From assembly GCF_040869045.1 (NCBI RefSeq), contig NC_090320.1, forward strand, positions 141,506,941 to 141,570,940: a stretch of 64,000 nucleotides of DNA, given 5' to 3'. The translations under genes were made by a program, and so were the position numbers. Source of the DNA: Eurosta solidaginis (Eukaryota > Arthropoda > Insecta > Diptera > Tephritidae). A model generated the notes under the pieces. That model was not told where the DNA came from. It saw only the letters and a list, made by a program, of their open reading frames with translations, and made no database searches. Shown piece by piece: positions 51,691 through 62,389 of this stretch; positions within the stretch are counted from its first letter, which is position 1, and each line of letters starts with the position of its first letter.

Positions 51691-52440
51691 AAATAAAAAA
51701 GAAAATCAACAGTGCGAATGCCGTACAACAAGAAAGCGGGCAGGCAGGTTTTTGTTTTGCCTATTTAAGTGCAGGCAACTTGCAGGAACACTTGCTTGTT
51801 CGTATTTATCAAATATTATCGAAAAGTAAAGATGTTGCAGGCGCAAACTTCAGTGCAAAGCAGCGGAGCTTCACAACATTCTAGTAGGTCACTTTCACCA
51901 CACCAAAAACTTTAATACAATTTTTAACATAATTTAAACACACAAAATACACTGATTGTGGTTTTAGAGTGTAAAAATGTAAATTCTGAACACATTAGCT
52001 GAATAAAAAGTGTACAAATAATTATTAAATAACAAATACAGACTGTGGTAGTTAACAAATTCTGCTGTGGTAAGTGGTGAATGTGACTTACTAGAGGTTT
52101 TGTGAAGCTTGCTTCACACGATTTTTCGCCCCTGCACCATCTTTACTTGTCGATAATCTTTGTATTTATTTACCTTCGCTGCGCAGCAGCTGAGACGTTG
52201 ACTGCTGACTCCACTGGAGCAGCAAAGCAAATCGGGATTATGATGTTTACTCCCACGGTGCTTGTTGTCCACTTGTTTTTAGATTTAATTGATGCCCAGT
52301 AAAATGTTGTAAGTAGTGAAGCGTTTTTTACGCATTTAGATCGTACGCAATTCACGTTAAACAATAAAAAAATGCGGAGCTAAATTTTCACAACTTTACC
52401 GCCTTTTATTCTTCTTCTTGACTGAGTTTAACTGTCTAAA
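51691..52440. other. Unassigned DNA
   Basis: It includes a TATA-like ctatttaagtgcagg near 51755, which could be the end of an LTR or a promoter. A short open frame at 52102-52302 has a hydrophobic start but no family. No gene is supported. Confidence 0.4.
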
Positions 52441-52442
52441 TA

Positions 52443-53401
52443 AATTTCTTCAAATATTTAGCACATGTCTTCAACCTATCTCTGTCCACCTTTGTCATTC
52501 CCGAAAAATGACCAAGGTGGTCCCGCTACTAAAGCCTGGGAAACCAGCTAACATAGGAGACTCATATCGCCCGATATCTCTTCTATCGCCAGTAGCCAAC
52601 ACACTTGAAGCCATTTTGCTCCCCCATTTTCAAAGCAAATTTGCAACTAGCCTGTTATCAGCATGGCGTTAGAAAACTTCATAGCACTACCACCGCGCTA
52701 AATGCCATTAGCACCCAGATAAATTGCGGTTTAAATCAAAACCCCCACCATAGAACAGTACTCGTTGCGCTAGACCTATCAAAAGCTTTTGATACGGTCA
52801 ACCATGGCAAGTTACTGCAAGACCTGGAAGGGTCAACCCTTCCTTCAAGTCTTAAAAGGTGGACCGCAAATTATCTGTGTGGCCGGTGGGTATCGGTACA
52901 ATTTAGAAACTCAACATCAAAACCAAGAAGAATTAAACAAGAGGTGCCACAGGGTGGTGTCCTATCCCACTTTTGTTTAACTTCTTACATATCTAAGCTA
53001 CCTTTGCCACCAGGAGTTACCATCGTTTCCTACGCCGATGACTGCACAGTAATGGCCACAGGCCCAGGCCAACAGATCGATGAGCTTTGCAACAAAATAA
53101 CCGGCTACCTCCCTGATCTCTCCAGTTTCTTCACCTCGCGAAACCTAACTTTGTCACCGAATAAATCATCGGCGACCTTATTTACAACATGGACGTCCCA
53201 AATGTCGACCATTTTGAACATCCAAGTCGAGGGCACTACGCTACCGACTGTCTTACACCCCAAAATCTTGGGTGTGATGTTTGATCAGGATCTACATTTT
53301 GGTGAGCATGCATCCGCAATTGTGCCGAAGATCCAGAGCCGTAATAAAATCCTCAAATCTCTTGCTGGCAGTACTTGGGGAAAAGATAAAGAAACGCTCA
53401 T
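52443..53401 (+). pseudogene. LINE-N family RT fragment A
   Basis: It reads AHVFNLSLSTFVIPEK, VVPLLKPGKPANIGDSYRPI, LVALDLSKAFDTVNHGKL, VSYADDCTVMATGPGQQIDE and IQSRNKILKSLAGSTWGKDK. These match the LINE-N RT from before the palm to past YADD. Frame breaks occur near 52500, 52650 and 52975. It is truncated at both sides; at 53401 an unrelated LINE end begins. It is almost the same sequence as 54541-55503. Confidence 0.85.
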
Positions 53402-53692
53402 TTATGTTCCGCGGTATAGACTGATCAGTCTGCATACCCTTGCCAGTAGGCGATTGATATCTGGTTTAGTTTTTATTCGAGATGTTCTTAATGGGACTAT
53501 TGATTGTCCGTTCTTATTGCTTTGTATTATACTCAATGTTCCAGCTAGAAACTTGCGACATCATGATTTATTTGCTATTGACCTCTGCAAAACCAATTAT
53601 CAGACTACTAGCGGAATTTAATTTGTTATGTAGAGAAATAAATTTGGATATGCCCTTAAAGAAAAACATTTAAATAAATAAATAAATAAATA
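53402..53692 (+). mobile_element. 5'-truncated LINE 3' end with TAAA tail
   Basis: It encodes LHTLASRRLISGLVFIRDVL, CIILNVPARNLRHHDLFAID and similar, resembling the extreme C-terminus of a LINE RT protein. A short 3' part and an (aaat)n tail at about 53672-53692 follow. A strongly 5'-truncated LINE copy with a simple-repeat tail is the simplest reading. Target duplications were not found. Confidence 0.6.
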
Positions 53693-53696
53693 GAAG

Positions 53697-56062
53697 AAAC
53701 GACGTTCTGCACTATAAAGGGAGACGTCCCCACAAGTATGGTAGAAAGCTGTCACAGCTCGCCAGATATATCAATCGTGAGCGCAGGACTCGTAAACTGC
53801 TTCAACTGGCAGCCGATGGTAATATTGGCATCCGACCACCTGCCAATACTTATTTCGCTGGAGCGTACCGCCGAATTCATCGTTACCGAAATGGCACTTT
53901 CGTAAACTTTAAAAAAGGAAAGTGGGATGAATACAAATTCTTTACAGCCGCTTTGCTGCCCTCCCTATACCGACTGATGCTCACCAAGGGGAGCGTGCTT
54001 TCCGCAAGGTCATTGAATCCGCCTCGCCTCTCTTTATTCCCGCCGGAAGAATTCCCCAAATTCGGACCTATTTTCCGGCGGAGGCCGTAAATCTAGCGAG
54101 AGAACGTGACCTTATAAGACAGCTCGATCCCGGCGACCTCCAAATAAGGGATACAAACCAACGCATCAGATTGCTTGTGGATGAACACAACCGGGCGAAA
54201 TGGGAGTAGCATCTAAGTAGTTGTAACCTCTCTTCCGGTGTGGGTAAGCTTTGGTCCACCGTAAAGTCCCTATCGAATCCGTCCAAGCACACAGATAAAA
54301 TCTCCATCGCCTTTGACGATAAAGGGCTGTCGGATACGAAAAAATGCGCGAGCGCCCTTTGCTGACAATATTAATGCATTCTATGGTTGACAAAGCTAGA
54401 CGGAGGGCCAAAAGACGCGCACATAAGCATAAATTCAGCGCGTTATCATTACGCCAAAAAGGTTGAGGATGCCATCGGTCGTGCTAAACCATCTAAAGCA
54501 GTGGGCCCAGACCGCATAGCCATGCTGATGCTTAAAAGCCTAGGAGAAGAGGGTTTCAAATATTTAGCACATGTCTTCAACCTATCACTGTCCACCTTTG
54601 TCATTCCCAAAAAATGACCAAGGTGGTCCCTCTACTAAATCCTGGGAAACCAGCTTACATTGGAGACTCATATCTCCGAATATCTCTCCTATCGACAGTA
54701 GCCAACACATTTGAAGCCATTTTGCTCCCCCATTTTCAAAGCAAATTTGCAACTAGCCTGTTATCAGCATGGCTTTAGAAAACTTCATAGCACTACCACC
54801 GCGCTAAATGCCATTAGCACCCAGATAAATTGCGGTTTAAATCAAAACCCCCACCATAGAACAGCACTCGTTGCGCTAGACCTATCAAAAGCTTTTGATA
54901 TGGTCAACCATGGCACGTTACTGCAAGACCTGGAAGGGTCAACCCTTCCTTCAAGTCTTAAAATGTGGATCGCAAATTATCTGTGTGGCCGGCAGGTATC
55001 GGTACAATTTAAAAACTCAACATCAAAACCAAGAAGAATTAAACAAGAGGTGCCACAGGGTGGTGTCCTATCCCCACTTTTGTTTAACTTCTTACATATC
55101 AAAGCTACCTTTTCCACCAGGAGTTACCATCATTTCCTACGCCGATGACTGCACAGTAATGGCCACAGGCCCAGGCCAACAGATCGATGAGCTTTGCAAC
55201 AAAATAACCGACTGCCTCCCTGATCTCTACAGTTTCTACACCTCGCGAAACTTAACTTTGTCACCGAATAAATCATCGGCGACCTTATTTACAACATGGA
55301 CGTCCCAAATGTCGACCATTTTGAACATCCAAGTCGAGGGCACTACACTACCGACTGTCTTATAATCCAAAATCTTGGGTGTGATGTTTGATCAGGCTCT
55401 ACATTTTGGTGAGCATGCATCCGCAATTGTACCGAAGATCCAGATCCGTAATAAAATCCTCAAATCTCTTGCTGGCAGTACTTGGGGAAAAGATAAAGAA
55501 ACGCTCATTACCACATATAAAGCAATTGGCCAGCCGATTGCATGCTACGCGTCCCCTTTATGGTCGCCAAACCAAAAACTACTCACTGAAAGAAGCTACA
55601 GGCCTGCCAAAACACTGCCCTCAGAACCACCTCGGGTTGTCTTTATGTCCCCAGAACACCATCTTCATAATGTGGCGAGAATACTTCCCATTAGGGAGAG
55701 AAATGAAATGCTAACCAAACAGTTCCTGCTGAATACCCAGAAACCTGGGCATCTCAACAGACATCTGATTGATGAGCCAATACAGCCCAGGGGCTTAAGG
55801 AGTCATCTCAGTAAGCATTATGCGGAAATACGGCACCTGAGAACACAGCCGTAGGAAGCCAAAAAACACAAGCAGGTCCTCAGTGAACTCGACAAACAGG
55901 CGTCGGACTTCTATGCCAGCAATTTCCCGGTGAATCCTGTACTCAAAGAACAATACCCTAAACTTGCAGAAGAGCAACGCCCACTCCCTAGGGAAACGCG
56001 TGTCACTCTAGCTCAACTTCGATTTGGATACTGTAAAAGGTTAAACTCTTACTCTTACTCTT
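53697..56062 (+). pseudogene. LINE-N family fragment B (endonuclease end, RT, C-terminal part)
   Basis: It starts in the endonuclease (ETTFCTIKGDVPTSM, SPDISIVSAG, ASDHLPILISLE). It passes through the linker (RERDLIRQLDPGDLQIRD) and the RT (AVGPDRIAMLMLKSLGEEG, LSKAFDMVNHGTLL, SYADDCTVMATG) to the C-terminal part (ILPIRERNEMLTKQFLLNTQ, RETRVTLAQLRFGYC). Many stops and frameshifts are present. It ends inside the C-terminal region at a foldback element (56063). Comparison with this copy locates the one-base loss in LINE-N at 13920. Confidence 0.85.
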
Positions 56063-56337
56063 AAAAATGTCTCCTTATATAAAGACATATTCTTGCTAAA
56101 CTTAGATTTTTAAATTTTGATATAGAAATTGCACAAATATTTATGAGAAATAAAAATATAAAGGTGGAACGCAATTGATTTACTAATAATATCTCATTTC
56201 TTACCAACTTTCCAATCCAAGTAATGTGCGCTCCACTTTTATATTTTTACTTCTCATAAATATTTTTGAAATTTCCATGTCAATATTTAAAAATCAAAGT
56301 TTAGCAAGAATATGTCTTTATATAAGGAGACATTTTT
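56063..56337. mobile_element. 275-bp foldback element
   Basis: The ends aaaaatgtctccttatataa and ttatataaggagacattttt are exact complements. Pairing extends about 110 bp inward with some mismatches (agacatattcttgctaaac, atttatgagaa, aaaatataaa). The centre near 56175-56215 is unpaired. It is non-coding. It breaks LINE-N fragment B. Confidence 0.8.
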
Positions 56338-56399
56338 CGCAGATTTGTGTCAATTTATATAAAGGAAGTGCTTGAAAGTTGTTTTATTTTATTTTTATT

Positions 56400-57440
56400 T
56401 TTTAGATTTAAAACGTGCATTTGAGACGATAGACCAAAAGCTACTAATAAAAAAGCTAGTCGACATAGGTGTCACTGGTAATGAATCAAAATGGTTTGAA
56501 GACTTCCTCATTAATATAAATCAAAGAACAATAGTTGGAAAATCTTTATCGGAGAAAAGAGAGGTACCAGTTGGCCTTCCGCAAGGATCGGTGCTGGCAC
56601 CAATACTGTTCAATATTTATATCAATGATATAACTAACTCCATAAAGTACTGTGATATTAAAATCTTCGCGGATGATACACTACTGATGCTTAGTGGAGA
56701 CAATATAACTGAAACATATACCAAGTTGCAAGAAGATTTAAATAGTGTTTCTGATTGGTTATGCGTGAACAGACTTAAATTGAATGTCAACAAAACCAAA
56801 TTTATGGTTATTTCCAGACGAAATTTCCGTAATAGCGAACTGCAAAATTTAATTAACCACGAACTAATCGAAAAAGTCAACACCATCAAATATTTGGGAA
56901 TAAAAATAGATGATAAACTCAATTTCAATGAGCACGTTGATTATACAGTAGGAAAAATATTAAAAAAATATATATTTTACACAAAGAACCTGCAAATATT
57001 TAAATAAGAAATACAAGGTAATGGTTTACAGATCAATAATCGGACCGCATTTTATTTACTGCCCGACTATATTTTTCATATTTCGAGATAGTCAGATTTA
57101 CAAGCTACAAAAGCAAGAGAACCGAGCTATGAGATTCATTCTCAAAAAACGCTAAGACACGCCTATCAGAGACATGCTCTCTGCACTAAATTGGCTAAGC
57201 ATTAGACAGCAGCTTTTTTATTTTACTATGAAACATCAAATATGTAAAAGATATGCATTCTGTAAATACTCGAAGCAAAAATAACTTCAATCTACCTGCT
57301 TATAAAACCGAAGCAGATAAATGTGACTTGTACTATAAGGAATTAAAATGCTATAACCTAATGATATCAAATCATGTAATGCGAATAGGTTAAAAAAAAT
57401 GTATACGCATTGTAAAAGACTACCAATTTACTACTCTTTA
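56400..57440 (+). pseudogene. LINE-J family RT fragment
   Basis: It reads DLKRAFETIDQKLLIKKLVD, VGLPQGSVLAPILFNIYIND, FADDTLLMLSGDNITETY and NKTKFMVISRRNFRN. After a stop at 57005-57007 it continues with VMVYRSIIGPHFIYCPTIFF and RDMLSALNWLSIRQQLFYFT. The RT palm with the catalytic FADD is intact in the first 211 residues, better preserved here than in LINE-J at 9003-11160. The 5' part is missing. Confidence 0.85.
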
Positions 57441-58589
57441 GGCAGGCTTCCATAACATTAATACAAATGTATTGCTGCTAAATATTCTGATATGAAGCAC
57501 CTTCCAAGCTCTCGTGCGCATACAATAAAAGTCGCCGAAGCACATACTGCAGCGCATCGCCGTTCGGATGTTGCCTTCGCCCTTTACGAACATTCGTAAA
57601 ACTCGCCGAAGCACATACTGTAACGCATCACTCGATCATATCGGTGCATCGCCGCTCGGATTTCGCCGTCGTGCTTATGCGTAAATGGCCTTCATACCAG
57701 AGATAACTGGCATCAAAATATTGTTGGCATGATTCGGAGGTCTGCCACAGTTCAGCACGGTTGCCACGTTGGGTCCATTTGAACCAAATTAGGTCCGCTC
57801 CAACCCCGTTTGGCCCCTTTTTTTAAATTTTGGTCCTTTTTGGGCGAACCGTCACGATTTTGGTACTTTGATTTGAATTTTTTTACTTTCTTAACAATAC
57901 GCAACACTGATAAAAAATTTGCTTGTTTGAACACTCTGTGAATGGCAATCGATTTTCAGTAACTCTCACCAGCAGAGCCGATAGATATTGGCCGGTTTTA
58001 CATAGAACGCTTTGTCGTGTAACATTGTGCGTGTCTCGAAGTAAGTGGTGTTAGTGCAATACAATTGATCCCAAAATAAAAGCGTGTATGCTGTTTCTCG
58101 CCTATATTCTTAAAATTATAAACACCTTACATAAAGAGTTCCAATCAGAAAAGATTCGTCTGCCATTCCTATACCATCAAATTGAAGCACAGCACACTTC
58201 AAGCTTATCTTGAGCAACTTCATGCATTATGAGTAAAAAATAATATAAGGGAGTTCAGAATTTTGCATTTAGTGTTGGAAACATTGCTGCAGCAAATGAA
58301 AGCTACGGATCCTGAAAAACTTTTTTGCGTTTTAAATTTTTTTTTTTTGCATATTTTGTTTTGTTTTGACAGTTGTTAATTTGCTATTCAAAATTTAAAA
58401 GGTAAATTACAGGTTTTTATGTTGCGTATTTGCCATGACGTAGCAAATGCATAGCCATGTAATTTTTTGGCGTTTTGTTTAAAACTAATACACTCCCCTA
58501 TTAAATGCTTAAAAAGTTTTGAGTTAAGTGGTAATTTTTGTTGGAAGTAAAGCTGAAGTAGTTCTGGAAAGCGATAACTTTACAGATGT
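57441..58589. other. Unassigned DNA with one short duplicated stretch
   Basis: The phrase cgccgaagcacatactg occurs at about 57523 and 57606, each followed by gcatcgccg-like sequence, giving two imperfect units of about 80 bp. No gene was recognised. A small T-rich tract is at about 58330. Confidence 0.45.
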
Positions 58590-58931
58590 ACAACGACTTG
58601 CGGTAAAAAATTTGAATTTTATATTGAACTCCTAAAGCAAATGCAAAACCGCTTTGATTTTTCTAGATGTGATATACAAGTTTTATGTACAATTACTCCC
58701 GACAAGGTATTAGCAGGAACCGAAACTTCTATAATACCGTTAATAAATAACTTTTCGTACTTGATAAAGTGCGACCAAGATACCATTGTTACACAATGGA
58801 AGCTTTTAAGACTGTTAAATTGTGATTTTAAGCCAGATATAGACGTTTTAGCTTTTTGGGAAAAAGTAAGCTTTTATAGAAATGGTATGAACAAAAGTGT
58901 TTTGAAGAGTTGCCTGGTTTTGTATATGTGA
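58590..58931 (+). pseudogene. Possible hAT-derived or zinc-finger protein fragment
   Basis: The frame FYIELLKQMQNRFDFSRCDI, then IKCDQDTIVTQWKLLRLLNC and PDIDVLAFWEKVSF resembles the region before the C-terminal dimerisation segment in hAT-related or THAP/BED-type proteins in insects (a long helical stretch with W and FW). It ends at a TGA at 58929-58931. About 100 residues remain, with no zinc finger, DDE motif or start. The family call is weak. Confidence 0.3.
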
Positions 58932-58965
58932 CCCGGTCTATGAAAAGGTGGCTTATGACTCAAAA

Positions 58966-58987
58966 AAAAACAGCTGTTAACAGCTGT
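58966..58987. other. Short perfect palindrome (CAGCTG-TTAA-CAGCTG)
   Basis: A 22-bp inverted repeat with two CAGCTG boxes about a TTAA centre lies just before the Penelope-like array. It could be a hairpin or E-box pair. No function is implied. Confidence 0.4.
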
Positions 58988-59129
58988 TTCTCGCAATTTC
59001 AGTGAAAGATATAAAACTTTTTTTTTAATGGTAATTTCCGATCAGTTTTATTAATTTATATGTAGTTTTTCAGCTTTACTGATCTATTAGGGTCAAGTGC
59101 AAATAAAATGTTATTTATTCCACCATTTA

Positions 59130-59169
59130 GCCCAACGTTTCGATAATTATCCTTATCTTCTTCAGGGGC
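59130..59169 (-). ncRNA. Hammerhead-ribozyme-like motif, Penelope unit 1
   Basis: On the minus strand the order is stem I GCCC, core CUGAAGA, one A, stem II GAUAA/UUAUC around GGAUAA, GAAAC, palindromic ACGU with GUU as the candidate cleavage triplet, and stem I partner GGGC. The design equals the family 1 motif at 3922-3962, but both stems have different sequences that still pair, so the structure is conserved rather than the bases. Confidence 0.65.
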
Positions 59170-59431
59170 GGTCTATATTTGTTTATAACAAAATACAAAA
59201 GACAAAAACAACATTAGAAATAAAATTAAACGATCTAAATTACATAGTTTCAAACAAAGTTTTTCACAATTATAAATTTGAATTTTACATGAAATATTAC
59301 TTCATAAACAATTATTTATATTCACTCACATTGGTATTTAAAAAACGATTTTATTATTACTTTACAAAAAATTAATTAAATGCTACCATCACTATATGGT
59401 AAACTTGTCAAACTAAAACTAATTATCTGTG

Positions 59432-61903
59432 TCATAGGCATAATAAGTAAGTCGCGGCTATGTCTTGTGTATCTTCTTTCTTGTTCATTGCCTTTTCTCT
59501 GTTTTGCATTATTCTTAGGCTCTCGAGTGTGTACCTTGTTCTTTCTCTCGTCTCTTTGTCTATTATTTTTGTTGTTGTGAAATCTACTGTGTGTTTGTTG
59601 TTTACCGCGTGTTGTGATAACGCCGTGCTGTGTTTTTCTTTGTTGATATCGGCTTGGTGCTCTGCAAGTCGTGTGTTTAGCGCCCTCTTCGTAGTGCCAA
59701 TATATATTTTGTTGCAATGTTCAGTTTCATTTCCTTTGCACTCTATTTGGTATACCACGTTACTTTGTTGTTGTATGTCGATCGGGCTTTTTGTTTTTGT
59801 AAAGAATGTTGATAGAGTGTGGTTAGATTTGTAAGCCAGTGTTACTTTTGGGTTTTTTGTTATGTGTTGTGCTAGATTTTCTGAGAGCCTGGGAATATAG
59901 GTCGTACTAAAATATTGTTTTGGTTCATTCGGCGACTCTTTCGTTGTGGTTTGTGTGGGAATATTTATTAATTCTTGTTGTTTACGGTCAATTAGATTAC
60001 ATATTAATTTATTGGGATAATTGTTACTTCTTAGCGTCATTTTGATTTTTTCTATATTAGCGTTATGAAAACATTGATTGCTGATGGTCAGTACTTTATG
60101 TATAAAATTTTTGGCGGTATTTAATTTATACTTAAAGGGTTGTGATGAAAATAAATTTATTAGGCGACCAGACGATGGAGGTTTTTTGTACCAGTCAAGT
60201 ATAATTTTATTGTTAGCTCTATATATGCGGGTGTCTAAGAAGGGGATGTTGTTGTTTTTTTCCATTTCAATGGTAAATTGCAGTCTATTGTGGTATTTGT
60301 TCAGTGTACTTAAGATAATTTCCGTGTCGCTTCGTTTTATTATTGCAAATACGTCGTCTACGTATTTGACAAGAAATTTGATACCAGTGTTTTGTTGTTG
60401 GTTCAGCTCAGAGTACATATTGTGTATAAGGTCGTCCATCACAATGTCCGCTATGGTGGGGGAAAGTGGGTTACCCATCGGCATTCCAAAAGTTTGTTGG
60501 TAAATATTGTTATTGTACATGAAATAGTTATTTTCTTTTAAGCAGAACTCTAATATGGTTAAAAATTTGTTTTTCGGTATGTTTGTGTGTTGTTGGACTT
60601 TTTCCCATTTTTTCATGACTATCTTTATTGCTAAAGCCGTCGGTATGTTGGTGAAGAGCGAGACGACATCGAACGATACTAACACATCATCATTGTATAC
60701 ATCTACATCAGCTAATCTATTTTTCAAGTCAAATGAATTTTTAGTGTTGTAGTCTTCTGATATTAGTGGCGTCAAGATTTTTCCTAAATATATGGACAAT
60801 TCATAACATGGAACATTTATAGAAGACGAAATTGGACGTAAGGGGCATTCGGGTTTGTGGATTTTGGGTAAACCATAAAGTCTCGGTGCGGTTGCTGCCG
60901 AGCTTGCGAGCTGTTGTTTTTCTCTGTAGTTTATGTGCTTTCCTTTGTATAATTCGTTCACAATGCTATTGTTTTTCTTTTGCAGTTTTGTTGTGGGATC
61001 GACTCTGACGACTTTGTATGTGTTCTTGTCGCCTAGTAGTTGGTTCATTTTCTCCATATAGTCTGTCTTGTATAGCGCAACAGTTCTATTTCCTTTATCC
61101 GCATCCGTAATAACTATGTTGTCTCTGTGTAAATGTAAAAATGTTCTAGTTTTGTTGTATGTCTCTATGATAAATTTTTCGGCTGAGTTTTGTTTTATAT
61201 TACTTTTGAACTGTAAGATTCTGTGGCTAACTTGGCTTCTCGCGACTTCTTTATCTTTTTCGTTATCTATAGTTTGAATTACTTGTTCTATTTCTGCAAT
61301 TGTATGTATGGGTGAAAAATTAGTATTTGTTGTAGGTAGTGTGAATTTTCGTCCCAGGGATAGCAGCCACATCACATCTTCGGGAAATTCGATGTTGGTT
61401 TTGTTCACAAACCAATTGCTGTTTATGTTGATTCCTAATTTTCTTATTTTTTCGTATTTAAGTTTTTTCATTTTCGCTTCTAGTGTTGCTTCTTTCTCTT
61501 TTGCTATCTTCTTACCCAGAATTTTTTGTTTGGTGATGAACTGGTCAAATTCCTGTTCGCCTAATGCATGTTTTAATTGTTGTTGTGCGTGAAAAATTAG
61601 ATCTTTTGTTGTTTTGATGTTGATGTTGGTTTGTGTAAGTTCTATGTTTAATATTTTCGAGAGAAATTTCTGTTTGGTCTTTTCAATTTTTGTTTTTACT
61701 CTTTCGGACGTTGTTTGTATTTTTATGTATTTTACAGTGTTCGTCAAGTGGTTTGGTGTTAGCTCGTATCTCTTGCATTCTAACAAGAATTTTAGCTGCT
61801 CAGTTAGCTTCGCGTATTTGATTTTTTGTTTACTATAGTGTTTGAGTGTCATACAGATATGATCACCGTATTTGAATTTCATGTGTTTGTAGAAGTGTTT
61901 CAT
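59432..61903 (-). CDS. Penelope-like reverse transcriptase/GIY-YIG endonuclease (intact)
   Basis: The 823-residue frame starts at the first ATG after a short leader. The N-terminal half is lysine-rich and helical (about 1-260). RT motifs include ITDADKGNRTVALYKTDY, APRLYGLPKIHKP, SFDVVSLFTNIPTALAI, GMPMGNPLSPTIADIV and the catalytic YVDD (residues 514-517, nucleotides 60353-60364). A connector FTIEMEKNNNIPFLDTRIY leads to a C-terminal GIY-YIG domain (VYQIECKGN...KIYIGTTKRALNTRLAEHQ, about 705-800). The protein would nick DNA and prime cDNA synthesis. No stop or frameshift was seen. Length fits the family, so this copy may be active. Confidence 0.95.
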   Translation of the reverse strand: MKHFYKHMKFKYGDHICMTLKHYSKQKIKYAKLTEQLKFLLECKRYELTPNHLTNTVKYIKIQTTSERVKTKIEKTKQKFLSKILNIELTQTNINIKTTKDLIFHAQQQLKHALGEQEFDQFITKQKILGKKIAKEKEATLEAKMKKLKYEKIRKLGININSNWFVNKTNIEFPEDVMWLLSLGRKFTLPTTNTNFSPIHTIAEIEQVIQTIDNEKDKEVARSQVSHRILQFKSNIKQNSAEKFIIETYNKTRTFLHLHRDNIVITDADKGNRTVALYKTDYMEKMNQLLGDKNTYKVVRVDPTTKLQKKNNSIVNELYKGKHINYREKQQLASSAATAPRLYGLPKIHKPECPLRPISSSINVPCYELSIYLGKILTPLISEDYNTKNSFDLKNRLADVDVYNDDVLVSFDVVSLFTNIPTALAIKIVMKKWEKVQQHTNIPKNKFLTILEFCLKENNYFMYNNNIYQQTFGMPMGNPLSPTIADIVMDDLIHNMYSELNQQQNTGIKFLVKYVDDVFAIIKRSDTEIILSTLNKYHNRLQFTIEMEKNNNIPFLDTRIYRANNKIILDWYKKPPSSGRLINLFSSQPFKYKLNTAKNFIHKVLTISNQCFHNANIEKIKMTLRSNNYPNKLICNLIDRKQQELINIPTQTTTKESPNEPKQYFSTTYIPRLSENLAQHITKNPKVTLAYKSNHTLSTFFTKTKSPIDIQQQSNVVYQIECKGNETEHCNKIYIGTTKRALNTRLAEHQADINKEKHSTALSQHAVNNKHTVDFTTTKIIDKETRERTRYTLESLRIMQNREKAMNKKEDTQDIAATYLLCL

Positions 61904-62087
61904 TTTTCTCCTTTCTTTGTTGCTTTTGTTGTTGGTTGCTATAAACTTTGTTTTTACCGGTAGGCTTTCCGGGAGTAACTATTTAATGGTAATTTCCGAT
62001 CAGTTTTATTAATTTATATGTAGTTTTTCAGCTTTACTGATCTATTAGGGTCAAGTGCAAATAAAATGTTATTTATTCCACCATTTA

Positions 62088-62127
62088 GCCCAACGTTTCG
62101 ATAATTATCCTTATCTTCTTCAGGGGC
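62088..62127 (-). ncRNA. Hammerhead-ribozyme-like motif, Penelope unit 2
   Basis: It is identical to 59130-59169. It lies at the head-to-tail joint, about 110 bp from the unit start, as expected for a self-cleaving element that would separate tandem transcripts. Confidence 0.65.
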
Positions 62128-62389
62128 GGTCTATATTTGTTTATAACAAAATACAAAAGACAAAAACAACATTAGAAATAAAATTAAACGATCTAAATTA
62201 CATAGTTTCAAACAAAGTTTTTCACAATTATAAATTTGAATTTTACATGAAATATTACTTCATAAACAATTATTTATATTCACTCACATTGGTATTTAAA
62301 AAACGATTTTATTATTACTTTACAAAAAATTAATTAAATGCTACCATCACTATATGGTAAACTTGTCAAACTAAAACTAATTATCTGTG

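Larger units (their letters stand above)
59024..61981 (-). mobile_element. Penelope-like element, unit 1 of a head-to-tail pair
   Basis: The 2,958-bp unit (tttaatggtaatttccgatc) restarts at 61982. It holds a hammerhead-like motif, a non-coding 3' part, and an intact 823-codon RT/GIY-YIG frame. Tandem or partly tandem copies are the classic layout of Penelope-like elements, where the repeated end acts as a pseudo-LTR. The two units differ at only scattered bases where they overlap. Confidence 0.9.
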
